Of a DNA stretch of 13,678 nucleotides, positions 1 through 5,666 are shown in pieces. The position numbers were made by a program, and so were the translations under genes. The notes under the pieces are model-generated. The model was not told the DNA's origin, searched no databases, and was given only the letters and a program-made list of their open reading frames with translations. The DNA lies in NCBI GenBank assembly GCA_016292705.1, contig JAEDHZ010000020.1:1-13678 (forward strand), read 5' to 3'. How positions within the stretch are numbered: position 1 is the first letter of the stretch; every line of letters starts with the position of its first letter. The DNA is from Clostridiaceae bacterium. GTDB taxonomy: Bacteria > Bacillota > Clostridia > Oscillospirales > Acutalibacteraceae.

Positions 1-32
1 ATTGCAAGTAGTTTGTTGAAAGATCTTTTCAA
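1..32 (-). CDS. 5' end of an unidentified leftward gene (partial)
   Basis: Reading the minus strand from position 32 gives a TTG start followed by codons for M-K-R-S-F-N-K-L-L-A before the window ends. An AAAAGGAG ribosome site (41-48) sits 8 nt upstream of the TTG, an optimal distance, and a strong promoter lies at 106-133 on the same strand. The basic start (K, R, K) running into Leu/Ala resembles the beginning of a signal peptide or membrane anchor, so the product may be exported. A GTG in the same frame (39-41) overlaps the ribosome site and is a poor start. Only ten codons are visible, so no function can be given. Confidence 0.55.
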   Translation of the reverse strand, partial: MKRSFNKLLA

Positions 33-105
33 AACAATCACTCCTTTTGTTGAAACTCAGATAGTCGTGTTTAAAAAACAGATTAATAAAGGACTACATA
101 TTTTC

Positions 106-133
106 ATTATAAGCGATTGTCGTAATTTGTCAA
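106..133 (-). promoter_or_regulatory. Sigma-A-type promoter of the leftward gene
   Basis: On the minus strand, TTGACA (128-133) and TATAAT (106-111) both match consensus and are separated by 16 bp, placing the transcript start near 99. The -35 hexamer lies in TTGTTGACAAA, which is preceded 11 bp upstream by the near-identical TTGTTGATAAA. This gives a two-copy, helically phased direct repeat that could be a regulator site or simply a second -35-like element. Confidence 0.75.
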
Positions 134-200
134 CAATTTATCAACAATTATTAGACATTTATTAATTTTTCGGTGTAAATCAGGTAAAAATAACCGAACT

Positions 201-230
201 TTGTCGAAAAAAATGAGTCTAATTTACAAT
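201..230 (+). promoter_or_regulatory. Possible rightward promoter in the intergenic region
   Basis: TTGTCG (201-206) and TACAAT (225-230) are separated by 18 bp on the plus strand. If used, the transcript would begin near 237 and carry a leader of about 140 nt before the small ORF at 379. Apart from this and a short inverted repeat GTAATC/GATTAC (261-266/277-282), I recognise nothing in 134-350. The -35 is imperfect, so this is tentative. Confidence 0.35.
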
Positions 231-350
231 TCATAACTTTTGAATCAACAGAATCATGCGGTAATCACCTTCCAAAGATTACTCAAATATTTTAGGTTCG
301 CTTCCTATAGAAAGTGCCATAAAGGGCGTCAATTACATTCGCCTCAAGCA

Positions 351-410
351 AAAAAGCTATAATTCACAAGGAGGGAAAATGTGTTGTCATCCCGTGAATT
401 ACAGCTTTTT
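351..410. other. Large A/T-flanked hairpin, bidirectional terminator or regulatory stem
   Basis: Positions 351-367 and 394-410 form a 17-position stem with 16 pairs and one A/C mismatch, starting with AAAAAGCT and ending with AGCTTTTT. The 26-nt loop contains an AAGGAGGG ribosome site and an ATG, plus a possible inner GGGA/TCCC helix. On the minus strand the stem is followed by six Ts and lies about 110 nt beyond the hrb stop, so it may simply terminate hrb. On the plus strand it would surround the ribosome site of the small ORF. A TATAAT in the 5' arm (358-363) has no good -35. Confidence 0.5.
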
Positions 411-429
411 GGTGTTATTAACTATATAA
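379..429 (+). CDS. Possible 16-aa peptide ORF in a hairpin loop
   Basis: ATG at 379 follows AAGGAGGG (368-375), a very strong ribosome site although slightly close (4 nt from GGAGG). It opens a reading frame of 16 codons ending in TAA at 427-429: M-C-C-H-P-V-N-Y-S-F-L-V-L-L-T-I. Two adjacent Cys and a His at the start followed by a hydrophobic tail are suggestive, but I recognise no family. No gene follows on this strand before the convergent hrb, so a classical leader-peptide role has no target here. The same ribosome site could serve a GTG at 381 in another frame. The strong ribosome site is the main support. Confidence 0.3.
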   Translation: MCCHPVNYSFLVLLTI

Positions 430-519
430 ACTTAAAAAGGCTCATTCCGAACAAAACAGGCATCAGGATTCTGAAAAAACCAAAGCCTTTTTCTTATCCG
501 AGCAAAAAAGTCCGCCTGT

Positions 520-1125
520 TTATTCAATCCTTTCAAAGTCCTCTGTTCCATGCTTGCAAAGCGGACAGATGAAGTCCTCCGGAAGTTCTTCGCCCTCATA
601 GACATAGCCGCAGATTTTGCAGCGCCAGCCCTTTGCGGCGGTCTTTTTTGGCTTCGGCTTGGTGTGTTTGTGATAATACGCATAGGTAAGAGACGGTTCG
701 TCCGACAGAGTTTTTGCATTTGTTACCTCGGCAACAAAAAGAGTATGTGAGCCGTAATCATAGGTTTCGCAAACACGGCAGGCAAAGTATGCATTGGTGC
801 ACGAAGCAACAAACAAAACGCCGTTTTCGTCCCGGGTTTCGTCCGGATTTTTGAAAAACTTCTGCGTGTCCCGTCCGCTCTTGAAGCCGAAATGCTCAAA
901 CAGACCGAACGGAGCTTGCTCGGTGAGCACGGATACACAGAAAACGCCGGTGTTAAGTATCATATCATGAGTGAGATTCTGCTTGTTGACGGAAATGCTT
1001 ACACGAAGCGGAGTTGAAGAAAGCTGGGAAAAGGTGTTGATGATGCAAGCGTTGTCCTTTTCACCCTCTCTTGCGGAAAGAATATAAAGACCGTAGCTTA
1101 TTTTGTGAAGTGCAGTAGTATCCAT
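520..1125 (-). CDS. hrb: Flavin reductase-rubredoxin fusion (Hrb-like)
   Basis: This 201-aa protein joins two redox modules. Residues 1-150 match the flavin reductase-like FMN-binding split-barrel family, with the typical start (ALHKISYGLYILSA) and the region around residues 28-65 that forms the flavin pocket. A Lys/Pro-rich linker (155-165) leads to a C-terminal rubredoxin with iron ligands C169, C172, C187 and C190. The rubredoxin is the short form of about 35 residues, like the one at the end of rubrerythrin. In Moorella this architecture is the high-molecular-weight rubredoxin, which passes NAD(P)H electrons to a flavodiiron protein that reduces NO or O2. The ATG at 1125 is chosen because AAGGAGG lies just upstream; a longer in-frame reading to 1227 would place its start upstream of the promoter. 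The partner flavodiiron gene is not in the window. Confidence 0.85.
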   Translation of the reverse strand: MDTTALHKISYGLYILSAREGEKDNACIINTFSQLSSTPLRVSISVNKQNLTHDMILNTGVFCVSVLTEQAPFGLFEHFGFKSGRDTQKFFKNPDETRDENGVLFVASCTNAYFACRVCETYDYGSHTLFVAEVTNAKTLSDEPSLTYAYYHKHTKPKPKKTAAKGWRCKICGYVYEGEELPEDFICPLCKHGTEDFERIE

Positions 1126-1153
1126 TGGTGTTCCTCCTTGGTGTTTTTCTTTT

Positions 1154-1182
1154 ATTATACCCGCAGCGGAAGGGAAAGTCAA
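1154..1182 (-). promoter_or_regulatory. hrb promoter
   Basis: On the minus strand, TTGACT (1177-1182) and TATAAT (1154-1159) are separated by 17 bp, with transcription expected near 1147 and a leader of about 20 nt to the ATG at 1125. The spacer holds a short palindrome, CCGCAGCGG (1161-1169). Confidence 0.8.
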
Positions 1183-1266
1183 ATAATACCTGATACAAAA
1201 ACTTTTCCACAGTGCAGTTCCAAACAAAATCGTAACAATTTACATAAATAATTTTTACTTTTTCTA

Positions 1267-1311
1267 TTGCACAATTGATACAAATATAATATAATACCCT
1301 CGTATTATATT
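1267..1311 (+). promoter_or_regulatory. Promoter with overlapping inverted repeat, upstream of the surface protein
   Basis: TTGCAC (1267-1272) and TATAAT (1290-1295) are 17 bp apart, placing the start near 1302. A perfect 9-bp inverted repeat, AATATAATA (1288-1296) and TATTATATT (1303-1311) around a CCCTCG centre, covers the -10 and the start point, where a repressor would sit. It may also be chance in AT-rich DNA. Confidence 0.6.
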
Positions 1312-1382
1312 GGGTGAGTGCCGAAATGAAACTTCGGTTGCCCGCAAAACCGGCTTGTGCCGTTACAGAAAGGATAAAAGTT

Positions 1383-2318
1383 ATGGAAAAAGACAAAAAC
1401 CAGGGTTCAAAGTTCAAACTTGACTTGGATCCCGAAATCAAAAAAGGCCTCATAATTGTACTGGCAATCGTTGTCCTCTTCTCAAGCGGAAACTTCCTCG
1501 GCTCGCTCATGTCCGCAAGCAAGGCAGTGGCAAATGCCGGAGAACTTGTTACATCTCAGACGCAGGCAACCGCTGCGCCGACGACGACCGCTGCGCCCAC
1601 AACCACAGCAGCACCTGCCCCCACCGAAAACACAACTGCTGCTCCGGCTCCCGCAGGTGATAACACCACCGCCGCTCCGACAGAATCAGCACCGGCTCAG
1701 AACGCTCCCTCAGGTGCGCCGTCAACTCCTGCCGAGATAATAAATCTCTATAATGAAAGCGCAAACAAAGTCAAAACCAGCGCAACAAAGGTTACAAGAA
1801 ACTTTGAAGACCTTCAGCATAACAGTGAATACACCGAAATGCCCGGCGCTCTCCAGTCAATAGGCTCCGGACTTATCAGCACTTTCCTCAAAAAGGATGA
1901 AACTCCCATTGATTATACCGGCGCAGACATCCAGGCTGCTTTCCCTGTCAAGGGAGAAAGCTATGTAAGTAAGGCAACCGAGGCTGATATTGCCGAGGCA
2001 ACCTGCACTGATGACGGAACAAGCTATAACATCACCCTCAAGTTCAAAGAATGCACCGATCCGGAGGGCACAGGCTGCGCCAGTGCTTTCAACATCATTA
2101 AGCCGGACGAAGTCTACAATGCCGCAAAGGTTGTTAAAAACTTCAGCGTCAGATACTATGATGCAAAGATTGAATGCAAAATTGACAAGGCAACCGGCAA
2201 CCTCACCTGGGCAAAGTTCACCCTTCCCATGGTTATGAGTGTTACCGCTCAGGTTATTATGACCCTTGATGCCAAGGTCGGCATGACATTCATTGACGAT
2301 TACACCATTACTTACTGA
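1383..2318 (+). CDS. Membrane-anchored extracellular protein, function unknown
   Basis: The product is 311 aa. A charged N-terminus (1-21) is followed by one hydrophobic segment at about 22-40 (GLIIVLAIVVLFSSG), which fits a signal anchor with the rest outside the cell. Residues 58-116 are a low-complexity Thr/Ala/Pro stalk with repeated TTTAAP and NTTAAP units, typical of Gram-positive surface proteins. Residues 117-311 form a folded domain beginning EIINLYNESANKVK, with Cys near the middle that could pair outside the cell; I do not recognise it. No sortase motif or lipobox Cys is visible. The ATG at 1383 has AAAGGA 8 nt upstream; an in-frame ATG at 1314 lies by the transcript start without a good ribosome site. 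The SCIFF promoter begins just after the stop, so the gene is probably transcribed separately. Confidence 0.7.
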   Translation: MEKDKNQGSKFKLDLDPEIKKGLIIVLAIVVLFSSGNFLGSLMSASKAVANAGELVTSQTQATAAPTTTAAPTTTAAPAPTENTTAAPAPAGDNTTAAPTESAPAQNAPSGAPSTPAEIINLYNESANKVKTSATKVTRNFEDLQHNSEYTEMPGALQSIGSGLISTFLKKDETPIDYTGADIQAAFPVKGESYVSKATEADIAEATCTDDGTSYNITLKFKECTDPEGTGCASAFNIIKPDEVYNAAKVVKNFSVRYYDAKIECKIDKATGNLTWAKFTLPMVMSVTAQVIMTLDAKVGMTFIDDYTITY

Positions 2319-2322
2319 GCCG

Positions 2323-2351
2323 TTGACAACTCTGAACGGATATGATACAAT
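2323..2351 (+). promoter_or_regulatory. SCIFF operon promoter
   Basis: TTGACA (2323-2328), a perfect -35, and TACAAT (2346-2351) are 17 bp apart. The start is predicted near 2358, about 27 nt before the peptide start codon. The -35 begins 5 nt after the stop codon of the preceding gene, so the SCIFF cluster has independent transcription. Confidence 0.85.
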
Positions 2352-2384
2352 ACAGTGGTTAAAAACATAATGGAGGTAACAGAA

Positions 2385-2534
2385 ATGAAGCACATTAAGA
2401 CTGTTGAAACCCGCAATCTTTGCGAAAGCGCAAAGAAGGGCGGTTGCGGCGAATGCCAGACTTCCTGCCAGTCCGCTTGCAAGACCAGCTGCGGTATTGC
2501 AAACCAGGCTTGCGAGAACAAGGACAACCACTAA
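2385..2534 (+). CDS. scfA: SCIFF ranthipeptide precursor (six-cysteine peptide)
   Basis: This 49-aa peptide begins MKHIKT and carries the Cys-rich core CGECQTSCQSACKTSC plus a final Cys, matching the SCIFF family (six cysteines in forty-five residues), a near-universal Clostridia RiPP precursor. The six family cysteines are C21, C24, C28, C32, C36 and C43. A seventh, C13, lies in the leader. In the C. thermocellum homologue CteA the maturase links Cys32 to Thr37; here residue 37 is Gly (from memory of that work, assuming ungapped numbering). Nearby candidate acceptors are T26, S27, S30, T34 and S35. The ATG has TGGAGG 8 nt upstream. The maturase follows 66 nt downstream. The mature peptide's role in this organism is unknown; ranthipeptides have been linked to population-level signalling in some clostridia. 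Confidence 0.92.
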   Translation: MKHIKTVETRNLCESAKKGGCGECQTSCQSACKTSCGIANQACENKDNH

Positions 2535-2551
2535 GCATTAAAACACAAATC

Positions 2552-2582
2552 AAGGGTCTGTCGCTTAATGCGGCAGACCTTT
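2552..2582 (+). terminator. Intercistronic hairpin between SCIFF peptide and maturase (attenuator-like)
   Basis: GGTCTGTCGC (2555-2564) pairs with GCGGCAGACC (2570-2579) around a TTAAT loop, giving 10 bp with one G-U. The outer AAG/TTT extends it to about 13 bp. Only TTTCAAT follows, so it is at most a leaky terminator. Between a peptide gene and its enzyme it would favour more peptide mRNA than enzyme mRNA, or protect a processed 3' end. Confidence 0.65.
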
Positions 2583-2600
2583 CAATATGGAGAGTAAAAC

Positions 2601-3986
2601 ATGATTCATCAGTATAAGCTTCTGGGCTATAACATTGTTCTTGACATCTGCTCCGGCAGCATTCATGTTGTTGACGATGTTGCCTATGACATCATTTCCC
2701 TTTTTGAGGGAAATGACAAAGAAACCGTTCTTTCAAGAATCAGGGAAAAATATAAAAATTCCTCTTCAGTTTCAGAAAGCGATGTTGAGGAGTGCTATAA
2801 CCAGATTGAAGAGCTCCGGGCTGACGGAAAGCTCTTCACAAAGGATGAGTTTGAACCGATGGCAGGCGAACTCAAAGCCCGCACCTCGGGCGTTGTCAAG
2901 GCGCTTTGTCTGCATATTGCCCACACCTGCAACCTCAACTGCTCATATTGCTTTGCCTCCCAGGGAAAGTATCACGGAGAAAGAGCCCTCATGAGCTTTG
3001 ATGTGGGAAAGAGGGCACTTGATTTTCTTGTTGAAAACTCCGGAACAAGGCGCAACCTTGAGGTGGACTTTTTCGGCGGTGAGCCGCTGATGAACTTTGA
3101 TGTTGTGAAGCAGCTTGTTCAATACGCAAGAAGCATTGAAAAGGAAAAAGGAAAGAATTTCCGCTTCACCCTCACCACCAACGGTGTTCTGGTTGATGAC
3201 GACGTGATAGACTTTGCAAACCGTGAGATGAGCAATGTTGTTCTGAGTCTTGACGGCAGGAAGGAAGTTCATGACCGCTACCGTGTTGATTATGCCGGAA
3301 ACGGAAGCTGGGAAAAAATTGTTCCGAAATTTCAGAAATTTGTTGAAGCACGCAACGGAAAGAATTACTATATGCGAGGCACTTTTACCCATGCTAACCC
3401 CGATTTCCTTGAGGATATCAAAACCATGCTTGACCTCGGCTTCAGCGAGCTTTCAATGGAGCCTGTTGTTGCCGCTGCGGATGACCCCGCCGCCCTCACC
3501 GAGGAGGATAAGGACATTGTTATGAAGCAGTATGAAGAGCTTGCAAAGCTCATGGTTGAACGAGACAAAAACGGAAAGCCTTTCACTTTCTATCACTATA
3601 TGATAGATCTCAAAGGAGGCCCGTGCATATATAAACGCATCTCCGGCTGCGGTTCCGGAACGGAATACATGGCTGTTACTCCGTGGGGAGACCTTTATCC
3701 CTGCCACCAGTTTGTGGGCGATGAGAAATTCAGGCTCGGAGACATTTGGAAAGGCGTTCAGAACACCGGGGTTCAGAATGAGTTTGCCTCCTGCAATGTT
3801 TATGCAAGGGAGGAATGCCGCTCCTGCTGGGCAAGGCTCTATTGTTCCGGAGGCTGTGCAGCCAACGCATATCATTCAACCGGTTCTGTCTCCGGTGTAT
3901 ACAAATACGGCTGTGAGCTGTTCAAAAAACGCATGGAGTGTGCAATAGCAGTTGCCGTTTCCCGTGAGTTCGGTGACGAAGAATGA
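2601..3986 (+). CDS. scfB: SCIFF radical SAM/SPASM maturase
   Basis: This 461-aa enzyme should install thioether crosslinks in the SCIFF peptide. Residues 1-95 correspond to the N-terminal peptide-binding (RRE-like) region. The radical SAM motif CNLNCSYC is at C110, C114 and C117, holding the SAM-cleaving [4Fe-4S] cluster, followed by GGEP at 159-162. The SPASM region (342-438) contributes Cys 342, 350, 368, 398, 406, 409, 415, 419 and 438, enough for two auxiliary [4Fe-4S] clusters. The family abstracts hydrogen from the acceptor residue so that a Cys sulfur can attack. The ATG at 2601 has GGAGAG 6 nt upstream. The last four bases (ATGA) also start the decarboxylase, indicating translational coupling. 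Length and motif order are normal and nothing appears missing. Confidence 0.93.
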   Translation: MIHQYKLLGYNIVLDICSGSIHVVDDVAYDIISLFEGNDKETVLSRIREKYKNSSSVSESDVEECYNQIEELRADGKLFTKDEFEPMAGELKARTSGVVKALCLHIAHTCNLNCSYCFASQGKYHGERALMSFDVGKRALDFLVENSGTRRNLEVDFFGGEPLMNFDVVKQLVQYARSIEKEKGKNFRFTLTTNGVLVDDDVIDFANREMSNVVLSLDGRKEVHDRYRVDYAGNGSWEKIVPKFQKFVEARNGKNYYMRGTFTHANPDFLEDIKTMLDLGFSELSMEPVVAAADDPAALTEEDKDIVMKQYEELAKLMVERDKNGKPFTFYHYMIDLKGGPCIYKRISGCGSGTEYMAVTPWGDLYPCHQFVGDEKFRLGDIWKGVQNTGVQNEFASCNVYAREECRSCWARLYCSGGCAANAYHSTGSVSGVYKYGCELFKKRMECAIAVAVSREFGDEE

Positions 3987-5314
3987 GCACACCGATTTGT
4001 GATTTCGTAAAAAACTACGCCAAAAAAAGCGGTTCACGGTTTCACATGCCCGGACACAAGGGAAAAAAGATGCTCGGTTTTGAGGAATACGACATTACCG
4101 AGATTGACGGGGCAGACAACCTTTTTGCGCCGGAAGGAATAATTGCCGAAAGCGAGAGAAATGCAAGCCGCCTGTTCGGCTGTGAAACATTTTATTCAAC
4201 CGCAGGTTCAACGCTCTGCATTCAGGCAATGCTGTATCTTGTTTCGCTTTATGCCAGCGCAAGGGGTGAAGAGCCGTTCATCCTTGCAGGGCGCAATGCG
4301 CACAAAGCCTTCTTGAATGCCTGTGCATTGCTCGGTATAAAAACAGAATGGCTTTATCCGCAAGGCGGATCATACCACTCCTGCGCTCTTTCGCCGCAGA
4401 TGATTGAAAATGCAATTTCAAATTGCAAAAAGCCGATTGCCGTATATCTCACAAGTCCGGACTACCTCGGAAATATGCTTGATATACGGGGCATTTCCGC
4501 TGTCTGCAAAAAGCACGGTGTGCTCCTTTGTGTTGATAACGCCCACGGCGCATACCTCAAGTTCCTGCCTGAACCGTGTCACCCGATTGACCTCGGTGCG
4601 GACATCTGTTGCGATTCGGCCCACAAGACATTGCCGGCACTGACCGGTGCGGCATATCTGCATATTTCCGACACAGCTCCCGAATTGTTTCATGAACGGG
4701 CGGTTGCCGCACTTTCTCTCTTCGGCTCAAGCAGTCCGTCATATCTCATTCTGCAATCGCTTGATATGTTGAACGATTTCCTGCCCGATTTCAAAAACAG
4801 GCTCAAGGCTTTCCTGCAAGAAGTTGACGCACTGAAAAAAGCACTTTCTCTCCACGGCTTCACTCTTGTCGGAACCGAAGCATTGAAGCTTACCCTTGCG
4901 CCGAAAAGCTTCGGATATACCGGAGCAGAGCTTGCAAGAATTATGGAATGTGAGGGTATATATCCCGAGTTTTATGACCCGGATTTTCTTGTTTTTATGC
5001 TTTCTCCTCTGAATACGCACGATGAACTGAAAAAACTGTCAGATTTTCTCCTTTCGCTTGAAAAAAGGTCTGAAATCAAAGCCTCGTTTCCGCCTTTTGC
5101 GCACCCGGAGCAAGTTTTCTCCGTGCGTGAGGCAATCTTCAAGGAAAGCGAGTTGCTTCCGGTTCTTCAATGTTCGGGGCGAGTTTGTGCCTGCGCCGCA
5201 ATCAGCTGTCCTCCGGCTGTTCCGATTGTTGCCTGCGGCGAAAGAATTGACGAAAATGTCCTTGGATGCTTTGAATACTACGGCATTGAAAGCTGTGCTG
5301 TGATAAAGGAATAA
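3983..5314 (+). CDS. PLP-dependent Orn/Lys/Arg-type decarboxylase (YaaO-like)
   Basis: This 443-aa protein belongs to the fold-type I PLP group that includes Orn/Lys/Arg decarboxylases. FHMPGHKG near the N-terminus (20-27) is the family signature. H107 in GRNAHKA should stack on the PLP ring, D185 in CVDNAHGA should contact its ring nitrogen, and K215 in SAHKTLPAL should be the Schiff-base lysine. The C-terminal small domain is present but short, so the protein is somewhat smaller than the 470-490 aa usual for Gram-positive members. The reaction would be amino-acid decarboxylation to a polyamine-type amine (arginine to agmatine or lysine to cadaverine); the substrate cannot be read from sequence. 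It overlaps the SCIFF maturase by 4 nt and has no promoter of its own, so it is co-expressed with SCIFF maturation. A direct role on the peptide is speculative. Confidence 0.85.
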   Translation: MSTPICDFVKNYAKKSGSRFHMPGHKGKKMLGFEEYDITEIDGADNLFAPEGIIAESERNASRLFGCETFYSTAGSTLCIQAMLYLVSLYASARGEEPFILAGRNAHKAFLNACALLGIKTEWLYPQGGSYHSCALSPQMIENAISNCKKPIAVYLTSPDYLGNMLDIRGISAVCKKHGVLLCVDNAHGAYLKFLPEPCHPIDLGADICCDSAHKTLPALTGAAYLHISDTAPELFHERAVAALSLFGSSSPSYLILQSLDMLNDFLPDFKNRLKAFLQEVDALKKALSLHGFTLVGTEALKLTLAPKSFGYTGAELARIMECEGIYPEFYDPDFLVFMLSPLNTHDELKKLSDFLLSLEKRSEIKASFPPFAHPEQVFSVREAIFKESELLPVLQCSGRVCACAAISCPPAVPIVACGERIDENVLGCFEYYGIESCAVIKE

Positions 5315-5363
5315 AGCGGATTACGATTGACGGACAAAGATGATAATAAAGTTAAAAAAGCCC

Positions 5364-5392
5364 TTGACAAACACCGCTATTTGTGATAGTAT
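5364..5392 (+). promoter_or_regulatory. tRNA-Arg promoter
   Basis: TTGACA (5364-5369) and TAGTAT (5387-5392, preceded by TGA) are 17 bp apart, with the predicted start around 5399, 12 nt before the mature tRNA. Confidence 0.8.
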
Positions 5393-5410
5393 ACTTTGGC
5401 AAAAACAAAT

Positions 5411-5487
5411 GCGCCAATAGCTCAGCCGGATAGAGTGTTTGGCTACGAACCAAAAGGTCGGGGGTTCGAGTCCCTCTTGGCGCGCCA
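5411..5487 (+). tRNA. tRNA-Arg (anticodon ACG)
   Basis: The acceptor arms GCGCCAA (5411-5417) and TTGGCGC (5477-5483) pair perfectly over 7 bp. The anticodon arm TTTGG-CTACGAA-CCAAA places ACG at 5445-5447, whose A34 is normally deaminated to inosine by TadA to read CGU/CGC/CGA. The T-arm GGGGG-TTCGAGT-CCCTC has one G-U pair. The discriminator is G5484 and CCA is encoded (5485-5487). The total of 77 nt and the resemblance to E. coli tRNA-Arg(ACG) support the identity. The last 19 nt are repeated 198 bp downstream. Confidence 0.97.
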
Positions 5488-5608
5488 TAAAAGCTTCGGT
5501 TAATCTGAACCGGGGCTTTTATTTTTTTTGCCGCAAAAAGAGAATCATGAGGGACTCGAACAAGGAGGGAGGAGCGCAGCGACGGAAAAAAACAGTCCGG
5601 TGGACTGT
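5469..5608 (+). repeat. tRNA-tail direct repeat, copy 1
   Basis: This 140-bp stretch is identical to 5667-5806, an offset of 198 bp. It begins inside the tRNA T-arm and so includes exactly the last 19 nt of tRNA-Arg. It continues through the intrinsic terminator, a 13-nt inverted copy of the T-arm (5549-5561) and most of a second terminator hairpin. A 58-bp unique spacer (5609-5666) completes the 198-bp period. The organisation matches what is known at E. coli tyrT, where 178-bp repeats each carry 19 bp of the tRNA-Tyr 3' end. Confidence 0.93.
5488..5529 (+). terminator. tRNA-Arg intrinsic terminator
   Basis: TAAAAGCTTCGGTT (5488-5501) pairs with AACCGGGGCTTTTA (5508-5521) through 14 pairs with two G-U around an AATCTG loop, followed by eight Ts (5522-5529). 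It starts directly after the encoded CCA. Confidence 0.93.
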
Positions 5609-5612
5609 TTTT
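5588..5612 (+). terminator. Second hairpin terminator in repeat copy 1
   Basis: AAAAACAGTCC (5588-5598) and GGACTGTTTTT (5602-5612) form a perfect 11-bp stem with a GGT loop; the As and Ts make it potentially bidirectional. In copy 2 the repeat identity stops inside this hairpin, so the T run is replaced by CTATCCCC and only the ACAGTCC/GGACTGT core remains. Confidence 0.7.
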
Positions 5613-5666
5613 GCCGACGGGGCAACGAGCGTAGCGAGGCGATAGGTGCGGGCAGCACCGGGACAA

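Noticed and set aside
126..146. Two DnaA-box-like sequences (TTATCAACA and TTTGTCAACA) suggesting an origin
   Set aside because: They coincide with the -35 region of a consensus leftward promoter, each differs from TTATCCACA, and no dnaA, dnaN or rpmH coding is visible.
381..572. 63-codon frame starting at GTG 381 behind the same ribosome site
   Set aside because: It overlaps the end of the convergent hrb gene, has no recognisable motif, and the ATG at 379 gives an alternative short frame.
1061..1522. Longer minus-strand frames around the hrb start and promoter
   Set aside because: They run across two well-supported promoters and are shadows. hrb itself begins at 1125 by its ribosome site.
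1560..1730. Repetitive DNA (ACC/GCC-rich) that could be a repeat array or CRISPR-like
   Set aside because: It is the in-frame coding sequence of the Thr/Ala/Pro stalk of the surface protein; repeats are short, irregular and lack spacers.
1857..2531. 224-codon minus-strand frame over the surface protein and SCIFF gene
   Set aside because: It lies opposite two supported plus-strand genes and a promoter, with no ribosome site or known domain.
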